A stretch of DNA of 64,000 bases, taken from contig NZ_BCPT01000017.1 of NCBI RefSeq assembly GCF_001544095.1, positions 1-64,000 of the forward strand. Reading direction: 5' to 3'. A program made the translations under genes and the position numbers. The notes under the pieces are model-generated. The model made no database searches. It was not told the DNA's origin and saw only the letters and a program-made list of their open reading frames with translations. This DNA is from Enterococcus casseliflavus NBRC 100478. GTDB taxonomy: Bacteria; Bacillota; Bacilli; Lactobacillales; Enterococcaceae. Shown piece after piece: positions 19,198 to 29,380 of the stretch. The first letter of the stretch is position 1. Each line of letters opens with the position of its first letter.

Positions 19198-20688
19198 TCA
19201 GGTTGTGGGAACGTTTAACGCTTGCCCTAACTGAGGATCGATTTTTTCAATCACTCTTAGCCAATCTTGATGATCGGGGATTGCTTTGAGTAAAAGAGAA
19301 TCAGTCGATAAGATGAACTCTGATAAATATTCACTATAATTCGTGACCACAAGATCAATGGCGTTTTCCTTCAAATAATCGCTCGTCAATTCATTGATTT
19401 TTGGAAAGAATACCCGATGGTCGTTGCCGACATAACGCAAGAAGCGCGCACGAATCGTGTGACAGGCATAGAGATCACCTTCTATTATCAACGCGATCCG
19501 TTTGACTTTTTGTGCATAAAGCTCCCTGATTGCTTCACTGTAAAGGGTCAGTGCGGCACAAATATCTGAAAGATACTCCTGTTTGATTCCTAGAATCGCT
19601 TGGTGCTGCTTCATAAATGCCAGATTTTTTTGATAAGCAGCAGAACCATGCTTTTGCGCTTCATTTTTTACTTCTGTTAGCAAGTGATTTAAAACGGGCG
19701 CCAGCTGCTCATTGATTTTCTTTGACAGAAAAAAGGCGTGGATCATCGTCTGGACCTGGTGAGGCTCTTGAAAGGGAATGCCCCATTCTTGCACGAAGCG
19801 CTGACTCAGTTCTTCGAGTTCAGGATACAGCCCAAACGCTGCAACGAATTGCTGCTCTTTTTCAGGCTCGGTCAAAGTCCGTTTCATCACGGTCACTAAA
19901 TAAAGCCACATCATTTCTTGTTGCGGTAGTCTTACTCGGTATAGCGATTCGATTTTAGGCGCTAAGTTCTTCATTACGGCAAACGCCTCATGCGTTTCGA
20001 CGATTGCTGCCAACGATCGAGGAATCTGAACAGTCTTTCCCAGTTGATAGCGCTTGATCGCAATATACAAACTATAATAAAAATCACTCGGAGAAACGCC
20101 TGTATTCACCAGCGCTGTGGGAATTTTTGAGAAGGCATCACTGACTAACGCGATCAGTTCTTTGGGGGGCAAGAGCGTATGCGGGGTGACATCTGATTCA
20201 TAATAAAAATCTTTAAAAAACTTGCGAATATTGGCTTCTGATCCACTCAAATTGACCGGTTGCAAGATCCACTCCAAATGATACTTTCGTAACGTCGCAG
20301 AAGCGGTATTCAAATAACGACGCATCGTACTTTCTGATACATACAAGCGCTGCGCCCACTCTTCAACCGAACAGAATTCCCCGTGGAAAATGGCTTCCAC
20401 GATTTGATACATGCCTTCTTCTGCAACAAGCTCCTTTTTTTGAGACAAGTATCTTTTCGGATCAGTTTCCCTAAAATGATAGCCATTGGCTTCAAGAGTA
20501 AATTCCGCTGCCTCCTGCAGATAGGTTTTCAATTCCTTGATGTCAGAGCTGATCGTCCGTTGGGTCACATCAAGTTTGTTGGCTAAACTTGCGATGGAAC
20601 AAGTCCGTTCTCGCTCAAAGGTATTTAACATTTGAAGCCATCGAACGGTCGTTTTGTTTAGCATAAAATTTAACTGCAATTCTCTCAT
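19198..20688 (-). CDS. Mga-like helix-turn-helix virulence-type regulator
   Basis: A 496-residue regulator with two N-terminal HTH segments: one near residues 28-55 (SIASLANKLDVTQRTISSDI) and one near residues 105-125 (SVEEWAQRLYVSESTMRRYL). A PRD-like helical middle and a C-terminal EIIB-like region with a DLVVTNYSEYL pattern follow. This is the Mga/AtxA architecture, in which PTS phosphorylation modulates a regulator of surface proteins. It lies about 1 kb upstream of the large secreted Big-domain gene and in the same direction. Control of that gene is an inference from position. Confidence 0.85.
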   Translation of the reverse strand: MRELQLNFMLNKTTVRWLQMLNTFERERTCSIASLANKLDVTQRTISSDIKELKTYLQEAAEFTLEANGYHFRETDPKRYLSQKKELVAEEGMYQIVEAIFHGEFCSVEEWAQRLYVSESTMRRYLNTASATLRKYHLEWILQPVNLSGSEANIRKFFKDFYYESDVTPHTLLPPKELIALVSDAFSKIPTALVNTGVSPSDFYYSLYIAIKRYQLGKTVQIPRSLAAIVETHEAFAVMKNLAPKIESLYRVRLPQQEMMWLYLVTVMKRTLTEPEKEQQFVAAFGLYPELEELSQRFVQEWGIPFQEPHQVQTMIHAFFLSKKINEQLAPVLNHLLTEVKNEAQKHGSAAYQKNLAFMKQHQAILGIKQEYLSDICAALTLYSEAIRELYAQKVKRIALIIEGDLYACHTIRARFLRYVGNDHRVFFPKINELTSDYLKENAIDLVVTNYSEYLSEFILSTDSLLLKAIPDHQDWLRVIEKIDPQLGQALNVPTT

Positions 20689-20866
20689 TTTGCCCTCCGT
20701 GTTTCTCCTTCACCGACTGGTTTCTTTTCTATAGTACAATATTTGCGTCTATAAAAAAACCTTCCTATTTCCCAAATTTACTTAAGTTGGTGTTAGAATA
20801 TGTACTTAAGTGAACAAACAGGGTATTCTCTATGTAGACTCTTTTTGTGCAACTGGAGGAATTTGT

Positions 20867-21442
20867 ATGACAAATATGGTTTATGGATACGCCCGTGTAT
20901 CCACAAGACAACAGGATCTCTCTCGTCAATTGGATTTACTTGACCGGTATGAATGCAACAAAATTTATACTGAAAAGATCAGTGGTGTACGCGCAAATCG
21001 TCCTGAATTAAATAAACTAAAAAAACGAGTGAAAGAAAACGATAAAATCATTATTGAAAGTTTCTCGCGGCTAGGAAGAAGTACCAAAGACCTGATTGAT
21101 CTCGTCTACTTTTTTGAAAAGAAAGGTGTAAAAGTCATCAGTATCAAAGAAAATTTTGATACACAAACCCCTCAAGGAAAATTAATGATGACTGTTTTCC
21201 AAGCCTTCAGCCAATTCGAACGAGACATCATCGTTGAACGGACCAAAGAAGGCTTAGAATCCGCACGTGCTAGAGGAAATATTGGCGGTCGTCCACGAAT
21301 CGATCCCGCACTGATCCAACACGCATTGCACCTTTATCAAAAGGAAGGAAAAGCCGTTGTGGATATCTGTGCCCAAACAGGCTTAAAGCGCTCGACTTTT
21401 TATCGCTATCTTAGTCTGGAGAAGGATGAGGTCATTTTTTGA
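20867..21442 (+). CDS. Serine recombinase, resolvase/invertase family
   Basis: A 191-residue recombinase. The catalytic serine is in YARVSTRQQDL (about residue 12). The conserved ESFSRLGRSTKDLIDLV, TPQGKLMMTVFQAFSQFERDII and ERTKEGLESARARG segments match Tn3/Hin-type enzymes. A C-terminal HTH (AVVDICAQTGLKRSTFYRYL) binds the site. I start at 20867 because GGAGG precedes that ATG at good spacing. No transposase or recognisable res/attachment repeats were found alongside, so it may be a remnant of a mobile element or a stand-alone resolvase. It borders a visibly AT-richer segment. Confidence 0.92.
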   Translation: MTNMVYGYARVSTRQQDLSRQLDLLDRYECNKIYTEKISGVRANRPELNKLKKRVKENDKIIIESFSRLGRSTKDLIDLVYFFEKKGVKVISIKENFDTQTPQGKLMMTVFQAFSQFERDIIVERTKEGLESARARGNIGGRPRIDPALIQHALHLYQKEGKAVVDICAQTGLKRSTFYRYLSLEKDEVIF

Positions 21443-21508
21443 AACAGTAGATTCATCTAGTTTTTCTAGTTCGAGCACTCAAAAGTATAAAACATATGTA
21501 TTGACTAA

Positions 21509-21556
21509 TAAAAACACAGGGAGAGCTAGAACACCACTCTCTTCCTGTGTTTTTCG
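21509..21556. terminator. Bidirectional terminator after the recombinase
   Basis: AAAAACACAGG pairs with CCTGTGTTTTT, with an AGAG/CTCT inner extension. It terminates the recombinase transcript, and the minus-strand PTS transcript could also end here. Confidence 0.85.
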
Positions 21557-21659
21557 ATTAATAATAGTTATTTACCCTATTTCAAATATCATTGCCATTC
21601 TATACAATCATCTATAGCTATCTATTATTTTCGAATAATAACTGAACAAACAATAATTA

Positions 21660-23056
21660 TTATCGCAGGGCATCTAGTATTTCATCATAACGATCACTAT
21701 CTAAAAATTCATCCACTGATTGAAAATGAGCATTTGGTGCTGCCTTTCTCGCACTTTCTTGAAGCTCTTTCTGGGTGATAACTAATGACGTTTCATCTGC
21801 GGATAAGTCACGAATCGCAACGTTTGTTACCTCAATATCGTAACCTAACTCTTGGATTTTTTTTCGAACAATTGCTGCCCCCATTGCTGAAGAACCCATA
21901 CCTGCATCACAAGCAAAGATAATTCTCTTTATTGAAAAGTCTTTTATCAGTTTTCCTTTTTGCTTCATTTTTTTTGTCTTTTCTTCTGCAAGGATAAATT
22001 CGTCATTGTTATTATCCAATGCTCGATTAGTTAATTTGTGAATTACTGCAGCTCCGACAAAGGTGACCACAGTTGCAACAACGATCGCAAGCAAAATACC
22101 AAAGTGGCTACCTCGGGGAGTCACAGCCATGAAGGCAAAGATAGATCCGGGGGAAGCTGGTGAAATCATCCCCGCTCCAGTAATCATCAATGTTGCGACA
22201 CCACTCATTCCTCCTAATATAGCTGGAATCAGCAGCAATGGGTTCATCAATACATACGGAAAGAAAATTTCTGCAATTCCTCCAAAAAAATGAATAACAA
22301 TTGCTCCAGGAGCAGTTTTCTTAGCAGTTCCTTTTCCAAAAACCACATAAGATAACAAAATACCTAACCCGACTCCCGGATTGTCAATTGCAAACATCAT
22401 TGAGCGACCATTTTCAGCTACTTGCTCTAATCCTATTGGTGCAAAAACACCAAAATTAATTGCATTATTTAAAAATAAAACTTTTGCTGGTTCCATAAAA
22501 ATACTTACTAAGGGTAAAAGATGATGTTCAACGAGTAAATTTACCGCATCAGTCATCATATAATTCAACGTATTAAATATTGGACCTACTATCACATACC
22601 CAATGACTGTCAAAATAGCCGCATATATGCCTCCACTAAAATTTTTGACAAGCATTTCGAAACCAGTTTTTACCTTATCTTCATAAAGGTAATCTATCTT
22701 TTTCATCCCCCAGGCACTAATTGGACCTACTATCATTGCATCTAGGAACATCGTAACATCAGCTCCGACGATCAACCCCATAGTTACCATTGAAGCTACT
22801 ACCGCACCACGTGTACCATAAACCTGCTTTCCTCCTGTATAAGCTACCAGTATCGGTAGCAGATAGTTCAGTGTAGGTGGCACGATTTCATTAAATTTTC
22901 ATTTGGAAGCCAACCTGTAGGAATAAATAGTGCCGCTAACAGTCCCCAAGCTATAAAGGCTAGTATATTCGGCATAATCATTCCACTTAAAAATGACCCC
23001 ATTTTCTGAAGTTTTACTCGAACTCCAGCACTTGATACTAAATTTGCATTTTTCAT
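21660..23056 (-). pseudogene. mtlA: Mannitol-type PTS permease IICB, frameshifted
   Basis: Reconstructed as 465 residues. The N-terminal 60 residues (IIC start, [28 protein letters not shown]) and the rest lie in different frames. One missing base in the TT at 22891-22892 accounts for it and restores [15 protein letters not shown], an exact family segment. The IIC domain includes the GIAEIFFPYVL motif. The IIB P-loop CDAGMGSSAMGA holds the phosphorylated Cys. There is no mtlA partner (mtlF, mtlD, mtlR) nearby; instead it follows a GH43 xylosidase gene by 39 bases, so its sugar may differ from mannitol. Real lesion or sequencing error remains open. Confidence 0.8.
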
Positions 23057-23095
23057 CTTTTTCTCCTTTATATAAAATTTATAGTTATTTGTTTA

Positions 23096-24700
23096 TCACA
23101 TTGAATCTTGATAAATAAAATATTCAAAGACAGCTTTTTTCCTCATCCCTGTTAAATCGTTACAATGAACACCAATAAAAGCTCCAGTAAAAGCACTTCC
23201 TGTAGGTCCTAAGAATGGTTTTGCAATGTAATCATCTGAAAGTTTGTAAGTATCAAATGTTACAGCAAGCTCTTCCCAGTTTTCGCCATCCAATGAATAG
23301 AAAAATTGATAGAAAAGAGAATTAACTTTAACTCGTAAATACACACTACCTCTATCAGGTAAGGCGACAGGATCTCTCAATGGCCAACTAAGTTTCGCCC
23401 CTTCACATTTTAAAATTGTTAAAATTTTACCCAATTGCTCGTCATAAGTTACCTGTAGTGAAGTCCAATTCTTGCTATTGTAGTAACATACCAGACCAGC
23501 ACTTTGTTGGTAATAAGTAGGGGAAAAATCTACCACAGTTTCAGCTAAAAAATCTATAGATTCAAATCTACGAGCTAGTAAAGATTGTTCAAAGACGGAA
23601 TACAGGGATTCCTGTCCATACAAAGTCAATCCTTGTTTTGTTATCTTACCCATTTTTTTATTAAACGGAATTCTTAATGTTTGAAATTCTAAAGGAATAC
23701 CAGCAGAGAAGTTAGTTCTCTGAGACTTATTAGGCCAAGGGTGCTCTGGTAAATTTGGCATCGGCACGTATTTTGGGGCAACTTTCCCATCAGTCAATAC
23801 TGGCCAATCATCCGCTGTCCATTCAATTTTTGCTATCGCAGATTCACGCCCCAAAGTACAAAATCCTCTTTCTTCAAATAATCCTTTTCCCTTTCATTTA
23901 ATGGGCCGGCTTGCTAAATAAGTGATATACCATTCCTCACTATCCGTTTTGATTAATGACGCATGACCTGTTTTCTGCAAATAATTTTCTGGAGAATACC
24001 AAGCGGTCATAATAGGATTATCAGGATGTACCTGATACGGTCCAAACAATGATTTTGAACGAGCAACAGTTACCGAATGTCCCCACTGAGAGCCGCCCTC
24101 AGCTGTAAATAAATAATAATAATCATTTATAAAATAAATATGTGGACCTTCTGTTTTCTCTAAATTTGTTCCTTTAAAAATAATTTTAGGTTTCCCTATC
24201 ATTTGTTCTTTCCGTTCATCATATTCCTGAATAGCTATTCCGTAATTCCAAGGATGATAATTTCTAAAATCATAAACCATATTCAATAAATACTTTTTAC
24301 CGTTATTATCATGAAAAAGTGAGGGATCAAATCCACTAGCATTTAGAAATACCGGCTCGCTCCATGGGCCTTGGATATCATCAGCAGATATCAAGTAGTT
24401 ACGTACATCTTTAAAAGCTCTATGTTCGCGCATAATTGAATATACCAACCAGAACTTTTTGTCTTTGTACGTTAAGCACGGAGCCCAGACACCTCCACTA
24501 TCTGGAATACCTATCATATCCAATTGACTTATCCTATTTAACGGTTGGACAATTAAACGCCAGTTTTTTAAATCTTTTGATTCGTAAATTTGTACACCTG
24601 GAAACCACTCAAAAGTCGATGTTGCAATATAATAAGTATTCCCCCTTTTGCAAATTGATGGATCTGGGTTAAACCCTTTTAATATTGGATTTTGGATCAA
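23096..24700 (-). pseudogene. GH43 beta-xylosidase gene with an in-frame stop
   Basis: Reading through, the frame encodes 534 residues, the normal size of a two-domain XynB-type GH43 enzyme. The five-bladed propeller carries FNPDPS (catalytic base Asp near residue 13), SGFDPSLF and KTEGPHIY (catalytic acid Glu). A C-terminal beta-sandwich starts near residue 330. Codon 269 is TGA where WKG is expected (RPIK-W-KG); a single TGG to TGA change explains it. The start appears to be TTG at 24700 with AAGGA upstream. It would release xylose from xylo-oligosaccharides. It is divergent from an AraC regulator. Confidence 0.85.
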
Positions 24701-24827
24701 TAAAATCAGTCCTTAAAATTTTTCGAAACCACTTTCATGTAGGTTCTATTTAAAGTATACTTTTATTAATAAATTTGGAAATGAGTTTTACAACGTTAAT
24801 TTTACCAAAAAACACGGAGATTAAATT

Positions 24828-25718
24828 ATGAAAAAGAGCTTATACAATCATTTAGAGTTTCTACCGAATTTAGATACAAGCGTCCGTTTCTTCTCAGCAC
24901 ATACTCAAAAAGTTCCTTATGGCTGGTCTAGCTATTTAGATTCGCATAATGCTTTTGAAATTCTGCTTGTTTTATCAGGAAAGCAAAAAACTACAATCAA
25001 TCAAAAAAAATATATAGTGAATGAAGGTGACATATTAATTATCCCTCCGGGTATGCTCCACCTAAATGCTTGTTGCTCCGAGGAAGGATTACGCTACTTT
25101 ACAGCTCATTTCGATATTGACGAACCCATATTGCGATATGTATTAATGAAGAATATTCCTTTGATATTTGAGAAACACACAGCTGAAAACACTACATTAC
25201 AAGTCATTATCAACGATTGGATCGATCTCTATGATAAAGCACCTAGCTTTTCACTTTCTGATAAAATCTTAACCATTCAAATTTTAACTAGACTGATTTT
25301 CGAACTTATTAAATTTACTGAACTTGATCCAAAAAAAAATGCGAACATTCAAACTCTGAGTATTGCTAGAAGTATTGCAGAAGTTATCCACCATAACTTT
25401 CATCATTTTTTTGAAAGAAAGAATACCGAAAAAATCGATATCTTGATAAAAAAAATTTATTCTGAGGCGAATGTTTCCCCAAGCTATGGTCTTGAAGCTT
25501 TTAAAAAAATTTACGGCATTTCACCAAAAAATTATCTAGATTCTCTTAAACTAAAAGAAGCAAAGAGATTATTAACTATCCCTGATATTACAATTGAAAG
25601 TATCTCGGAAAGATTGGGCTACTCACATACAGCACATTTTAGTCGTCAATTAAAAAAATGGGTAGGTGTTTCGCCAAACACGTATCGGAAAACAAATATT
25701 GCAATTTTTTTGTCATAA
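24828..25718 (+). CDS. AraC-family regulator of the xylosidase/PTS operon
   Basis: A 296-residue protein. An N-terminal cupin-like sensor (HNAFEILLVLSG, VNEGDILIIPPGMLH) precedes two C-terminal HTH motifs, including ERLGYSHTAHFSRQLKKWVGVSPNTYRK. The first HTH region (EANVSPSYGLEAFKKIYGISPKNYL) looks intact. It is divergently transcribed from the GH43 gene across 127 bases, the usual position for a local activator. Both of its presumed target genes are damaged while the regulator itself is intact, suggesting recent decay. The sensed sugar is presumably a xylooligosaccharide; that is inference. Confidence 0.88.
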   Translation: MKKSLYNHLEFLPNLDTSVRFFSAHTQKVPYGWSSYLDSHNAFEILLVLSGKQKTTINQKKYIVNEGDILIIPPGMLHLNACCSEEGLRYFTAHFDIDEPILRYVLMKNIPLIFEKHTAENTTLQVIINDWIDLYDKAPSFSLSDKILTIQILTRLIFELIKFTELDPKKNANIQTLSIARSIAEVIHHNFHHFFERKNTEKIDILIKKIYSEANVSPSYGLEAFKKIYGISPKNYLDSLKLKEAKRLLTIPDITIESISERLGYSHTAHFSRQLKKWVGVSPNTYRKTNIAIFLS

Positions 25719-25735
25719 ATAATTGTTTAATAGCA

Positions 25736-25786
25736 AAAAGGAGTAGAGTACCAGCCAATTTACTGATATTCCACTCCTTTATTGTA
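25736..25786 (+). terminator. Terminator of the AraC gene
   Basis: AAAGGAGT pairs with ACTCCTTT over an imperfect inner stem, followed by TATTGTATTTTT. It begins about 20 bases after the stop at 25718. Confidence 0.6.
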
Positions 25787-25840
25787 TTTTTCTATTTAGA
25801 CTTTTCTTTACCCTTTACTAATTGTCCAAATATGAAATTA

Positions 25841-28800
25841 TCACCAATGCTTAGTGTAAAATTTTCTTCGGAAATAAAAACCGGAGAAACCGAGTCCTAC
25901 TAGGAAAAGACCACAAAAGACAATTGGAAAACTAGGTTCTTCTCCTGTATTTGGTAGCTCTTTATCAACTTTACTATTCTTTTGTTTCACTAAATTGTTT
26001 TGATCATTTAGATTACTATTGCGCGATGATTGTTTGGTTGATGCTTTTTTGTCTAAATCATCATCTTTTTTTACAGGTTCTTCATTATTGGGATTTGGGC
26101 CAGAGGCTTCTGGGAGTTGTAAAGCTGGTTTCTCACTTGGTAACAACTCATCTGGATTTTCATCTAAATTTGATTGAACCACGATAATCGCTTTAACTGT
26201 CAAAGAACCATAATGATAAGTAACTTTGTATCTCCCAACTGTATCGGTGTTCACTGTGCCGTTGACTTCTACTTCTGAAAAGGCTACTTCTTTGCCATCA
26301 CGATCGATGGCAGAATCAATGTTTGTTTCTGGTAGCCATTCATCGCCTTGCTTGATCGTTGAATCGTGAACTTTCAGGGACGTTTGATCCGCTTTGACGG
26401 TGATAGTGGCTTTGCTTTCTATTCCGTGATAGTTGTAAGTGACCTCATACTTGCCTGCTTGGGTTGTATCTGCTTTGCCTGTAACAGTGATATCCCCAAA
26501 TTCAACAGGTTTACCATCTCGATCCGTTGCACTATCGAAGTTGTCCTTGGCTGTCCAATTTTCCCCTGTGTACAACTCGCTATTGTGGACTTTGACTGTG
26601 GTTTGATCGGCTTTGACGGTGATAATGGCTTTACTTTCTACGCCGTGATAGCTGTAAGTGACCTCGTACTTGCCTGCTTTTGTTGTGTCCACTTTGCCTG
26701 TAACGATGATATCCCCAAAATCAACAGGTTTACCATCCCGATCCGTTGCGCTGTCAAAGTTGTCTTTGGCTGTCCAGTTTTCTCCTGTGTACAACTCGCT
26801 ATCTTGGACTTTAACTGTCGTTTGATCCGCCTTGACGGTAACAAGGGCTTTGCTTTCTACACCGTGATAGCTGTAAATGACCTCGTATTCACCAGCTTTT
26901 GTTGTATCTCCTTTGCCTGTAACAGTGATATCCCCAAAATCAACAGGTTTACCATCCCGATCCGTTGCGCTGTCAAAGTTGTCTTTGGCTGTCCAGTTTT
27001 CTCCTGTGTACAACTCGCTATCGTGAACTTTAACTGTCGTTTGATCGGCTTTGACGGTGATAATGGCTTTGTTCTCTACGCCATGATAGCTGTAAATGAC
27101 CTCATACTTGCCTGCTTGCGTTATATCGACAGTCCCTGTGACAGTGATATCCCCAAAATCAACAGGTTTACCATCTCGATCCGTTGCACTATCGAGGTTG
27201 TCCTTGGCTGTCCAATTTTCCCCTGTGTACAACTCGCTATTGTGGACTTTGACTGTGGTTTGATCCGCTTTGACGTTGATCACGGCTTTGTTTTCTACGC
27301 CATGATAGCTGTAAATGACCTCATACTTGCCTGCTTGCGTTGTATCGACAGTCCCTGTGACAGTGATATCCCCAAAATCAACAGGTTTACCATCTCGATC
27401 CGTTGCACTATCGAAGTTGTCCTTGGCTGTCCAATTTCCCCCTGTGTACAACTCGCTATTGTGGACTTTGACTGTGGTTTGATCGGCTTTGACGGTGATA
27501 ATGGCTTTGCTTTCGATTCCGTGATAGCTGTAAGTGACCACGTATTCACCAGCTTTTGTTGTATCTCCTTTGCCTGTAACAGTGATATCCCCAAAAGCAA
27601 CAGGTTTACCATCCCGATTCGTTGCGCTGTCAAAGTTGTCTTTGGCAGTCCAGTTTTCCCCTGTGTACAACTCGCTATCGTGAACTTTAACTGTCGTTTG
27701 ATCCGCTTTGACGGTGATAATGGCTTTGCTTTCTATCCCATCATAACGATACACTACCTCATAGGTCCCCGCTTTCTTGGTATCCACGCTTCCGTCAACG
27801 CTCACATCGGCAAAAGCAACTGGATGGTTGTCCCGATCGACGGCTTGGTCGAAGTTATCTTCTGGTGACCAATTTTCGCCGACGTACAACGAAGAATCGT
27901 GAACAGTAATCGCAGTGAATCGAGGTTTGACGAGGATCGTTGCCTCTTTGCTTACATTGTTTAAGTGGTAGCTGATTGTATAAGTACCCGCTTGACTAGT
28001 ATCGACTTGCCCAGACACACTGCCGCCCTCAGCGAGGAAATCCTCGTAAGTCAGTATTTTTCCTTCTTTTGAGACTGCTTGTTCAAAATTATCCGCGGCT
28101 TTCCATGTATCTCGTTCATAAACCGTGGTATCTTTCACGGATAGCGCTGTGAAGTCCGTTGGTGCTTTTTGATAGACGTAGGTCACTGTCGCTTCGCCTC
28201 GAGGAAAATTCCCTTTGGCATTCGTCGGTAGTTGATTGGTATCAAGAACGTACCCTGGAATTTCTGGAATAAACGCACTTGTAGAGACATTATAGGATTC
28301 ATTGGTGCTATTATGGATGGTTTGAGAAGGATAGATTTCCATCCCTGATTCATCCACATATTTAACCGTCAAATGGCTATTCGTAAAGCGAACATTATAT
28401 GTCGCCGTAAACAAAAGGTTTCCGTTAACGTCGGTATATTCTAAAACCGCTGTTAGACCGTAATAGTTGATCGTAAAACCTGTGAAGCTTGTCCAAGATA
28501 TATTTAATTGATTGGTACCAGTCACTTCACTTGTATACCATAGCCCCACCAGCATGTATACCTTATCCGTTTTGTAGACATAAAAATCTTCTGTCAACTG
28601 CGGGTCTTGGTATAGTGTTTGGTGTGCGTATTTTTCTGGGATTGGTAAATCCAAAACCAGTGCTTTATACTTGATCGGATCATACTCTACAGTCAGATCG
28701 TAGTTGAAACTCTCGATACTCTTCGTTGATTCTGCAGCGAAAGGTTGACTATCCGTAGATTCTACATTGGTTTCAGCAGATGGGGCAGTAGCTGAAATTT

Positions 28801-29119
28801 GAGTTTTTTCTGCAGTATCAGCTGCGTTAGATTGATTTGTTTCTGGGTTTGAAGTGGTGGTCACCACTTCACTTGCGGTTGTTTCGGAAGATACGACGTC
28901 AGCATTTCCTTCTTGGGAATTTGTCTTTTCTCCTGTGTCCATGCTTCCTGTTGAATCTGTCAGCAAGGGAACGGTGGAGTCTATTGATGGTGTTTGCTGC
29001 TCTGTTTGTTGTGTTTCTGTTGCCTGAGCGATCGGCCATGTGCTTGGAAAGGTTGTCCCTAAAATCAGCATCCCTACTAAAGCGCTCTTACTTATAACTA
29101 CGCGTTTTTTCATTTTCAT
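25841..29119 (-). CDS. LPxTG cell-wall surface protein with MucBP and nine Big_3-like repeats
   Basis: A 1092-residue sortase substrate. A long signal peptide ends near residue 33 (QATE). A Thr/Ser/Glu-rich segment runs to ~130, followed by a non-repeated domain (130-260). One MucBP-like domain follows (LTVKYVDESG-EIYP, ~262-330). Nine 70-75-residue Big_3-like units come next, and then a Pro/Lys-rich wall-spanning region. The sorting signal is LPNTG near residue 1055, with a hydrophobic helix and a positively charged tail. Units three to eight are nearly identical. Adhesion to mucin or another host or food ligand is plausible. A Mga-like regulator reads away from its 5' side. Confidence 0.92.
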   Translation of the reverse strand: MKMKKRVVISKSALVGMLILGTTFPSTWPIAQATETQQTEQQTPSIDSTVPLLTDSTGSMDTGEKTNSQEGNADVVSSETTASEVVTTTSNPETNQSNAADTAEKTQISATAPSAETNVESTDSQPFAAESTKSIESFNYDLTVEYDPIKYKALVLDLPIPEKYAHQTLYQDPQLTEDFYVYKTDKVYMLVGLWYTSEVTGTNQLNISWTSFTGFTINYYGLTAVLEYTDVNGNLLFTATYNVRFTNSHLTVKYVDESGMEIYPSQTIHNSTNESYNVSTSAFIPEIPGYVLDTNQLPTNAKGNFPRGEATVTYVYQKAPTDFTALSVKDTTVYERDTWKAADNFEQAVSKEGKILTYEDFLAEGGSVSGQVDTSQAGTYTISYHLNNVSKEATILVKPRFTAITVHDSSLYVGENWSPEDNFDQAVDRDNHPVAFADVSVDGSVDTKKAGTYEVVYRYDGIESKAIITVKADQTTVKVHDSELYTGENWTAKDNFDSATNRDGKPVAFGDITVTGKGDTTKAGEYVVTYSYHGIESKAIITVKADQTTVKVHNSELYTGGNWTAKDNFDSATDRDGKPVDFGDITVTGTVDTTQAGKYEVIYSYHGVENKAVINVKADQTTVKVHNSELYTGENWTAKDNLDSATDRDGKPVDFGDITVTGTVDITQAGKYEVIYSYHGVENKAIITVKADQTTVKVHDSELYTGENWTAKDNFDSATDRDGKPVDFGDITVTGKGDTTKAGEYEVIYSYHGVESKALVTVKADQTTVKVQDSELYTGENWTAKDNFDSATDRDGKPVDFGDIIVTGKVDTTKAGKYEVTYSYHGVESKAIITVKADQTTVKVHNSELYTGENWTAKDNFDSATDRDGKPVEFGDITVTGKADTTQAGKYEVTYNYHGIESKATITVKADQTSLKVHDSTIKQGDEWLPETNIDSAIDRDGKEVAFSEVEVNGTVNTDTVGRYKVTYHYGSLTVKAIIVVQSNLDENPDELLPSEKPALQLPEASGPNPNNEEPVKKDDDLDKKASTKQSSRNSNLNDQNNLVKQKNSKVDKELPNTGEEPSFPIVFCGLFLVGLGFSGFYFRRKFYTKHW
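26190..28150 (-). repeat. Array of nine Big_3-like repeats (~216 bp each)
   Basis: Protein units run VHDSELYTGENW to HGVESKAIITVKA. The six central copies (about 26380-27710) are nearly identical at DNA level, while the outer three are diverged. This pattern indicates recent expansion or gene conversion. It also means the copy number in an assembly should be treated with caution. Confidence 0.9.
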
Positions 29120-29380
29120 TTTTTCTCCTTTTTCTTTTCCCCAACGTTATTCACACTTATCTTTGGACCAATCTATCCAAGCGTTTTAGGTCTGCAACTG
29201 GCAAAGTTGTTTTTTCTAAAAAAGCTGTTTTCAATGACTGCTTCACACTCGATGAAACATGCGGCGCACCATTAACATGAAATCCGCCAATTTTCAAGGG
29301 ATAAGACTTCTTGATTGGCGCAGAGTATTATATAATTTACTTAAAACGAGCGTAATTTCAATGGATAGGTGGTGACTTCA

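Noticed and set aside
26366-27868. A 500-codon open frame on the plus strand opposite the Big_3-like repeats
   Set aside because: It is the mirror of a repetitive coding array; the apparent repeats are by-products of the minus-strand codons, and it has no ribosome binding site or family motif.
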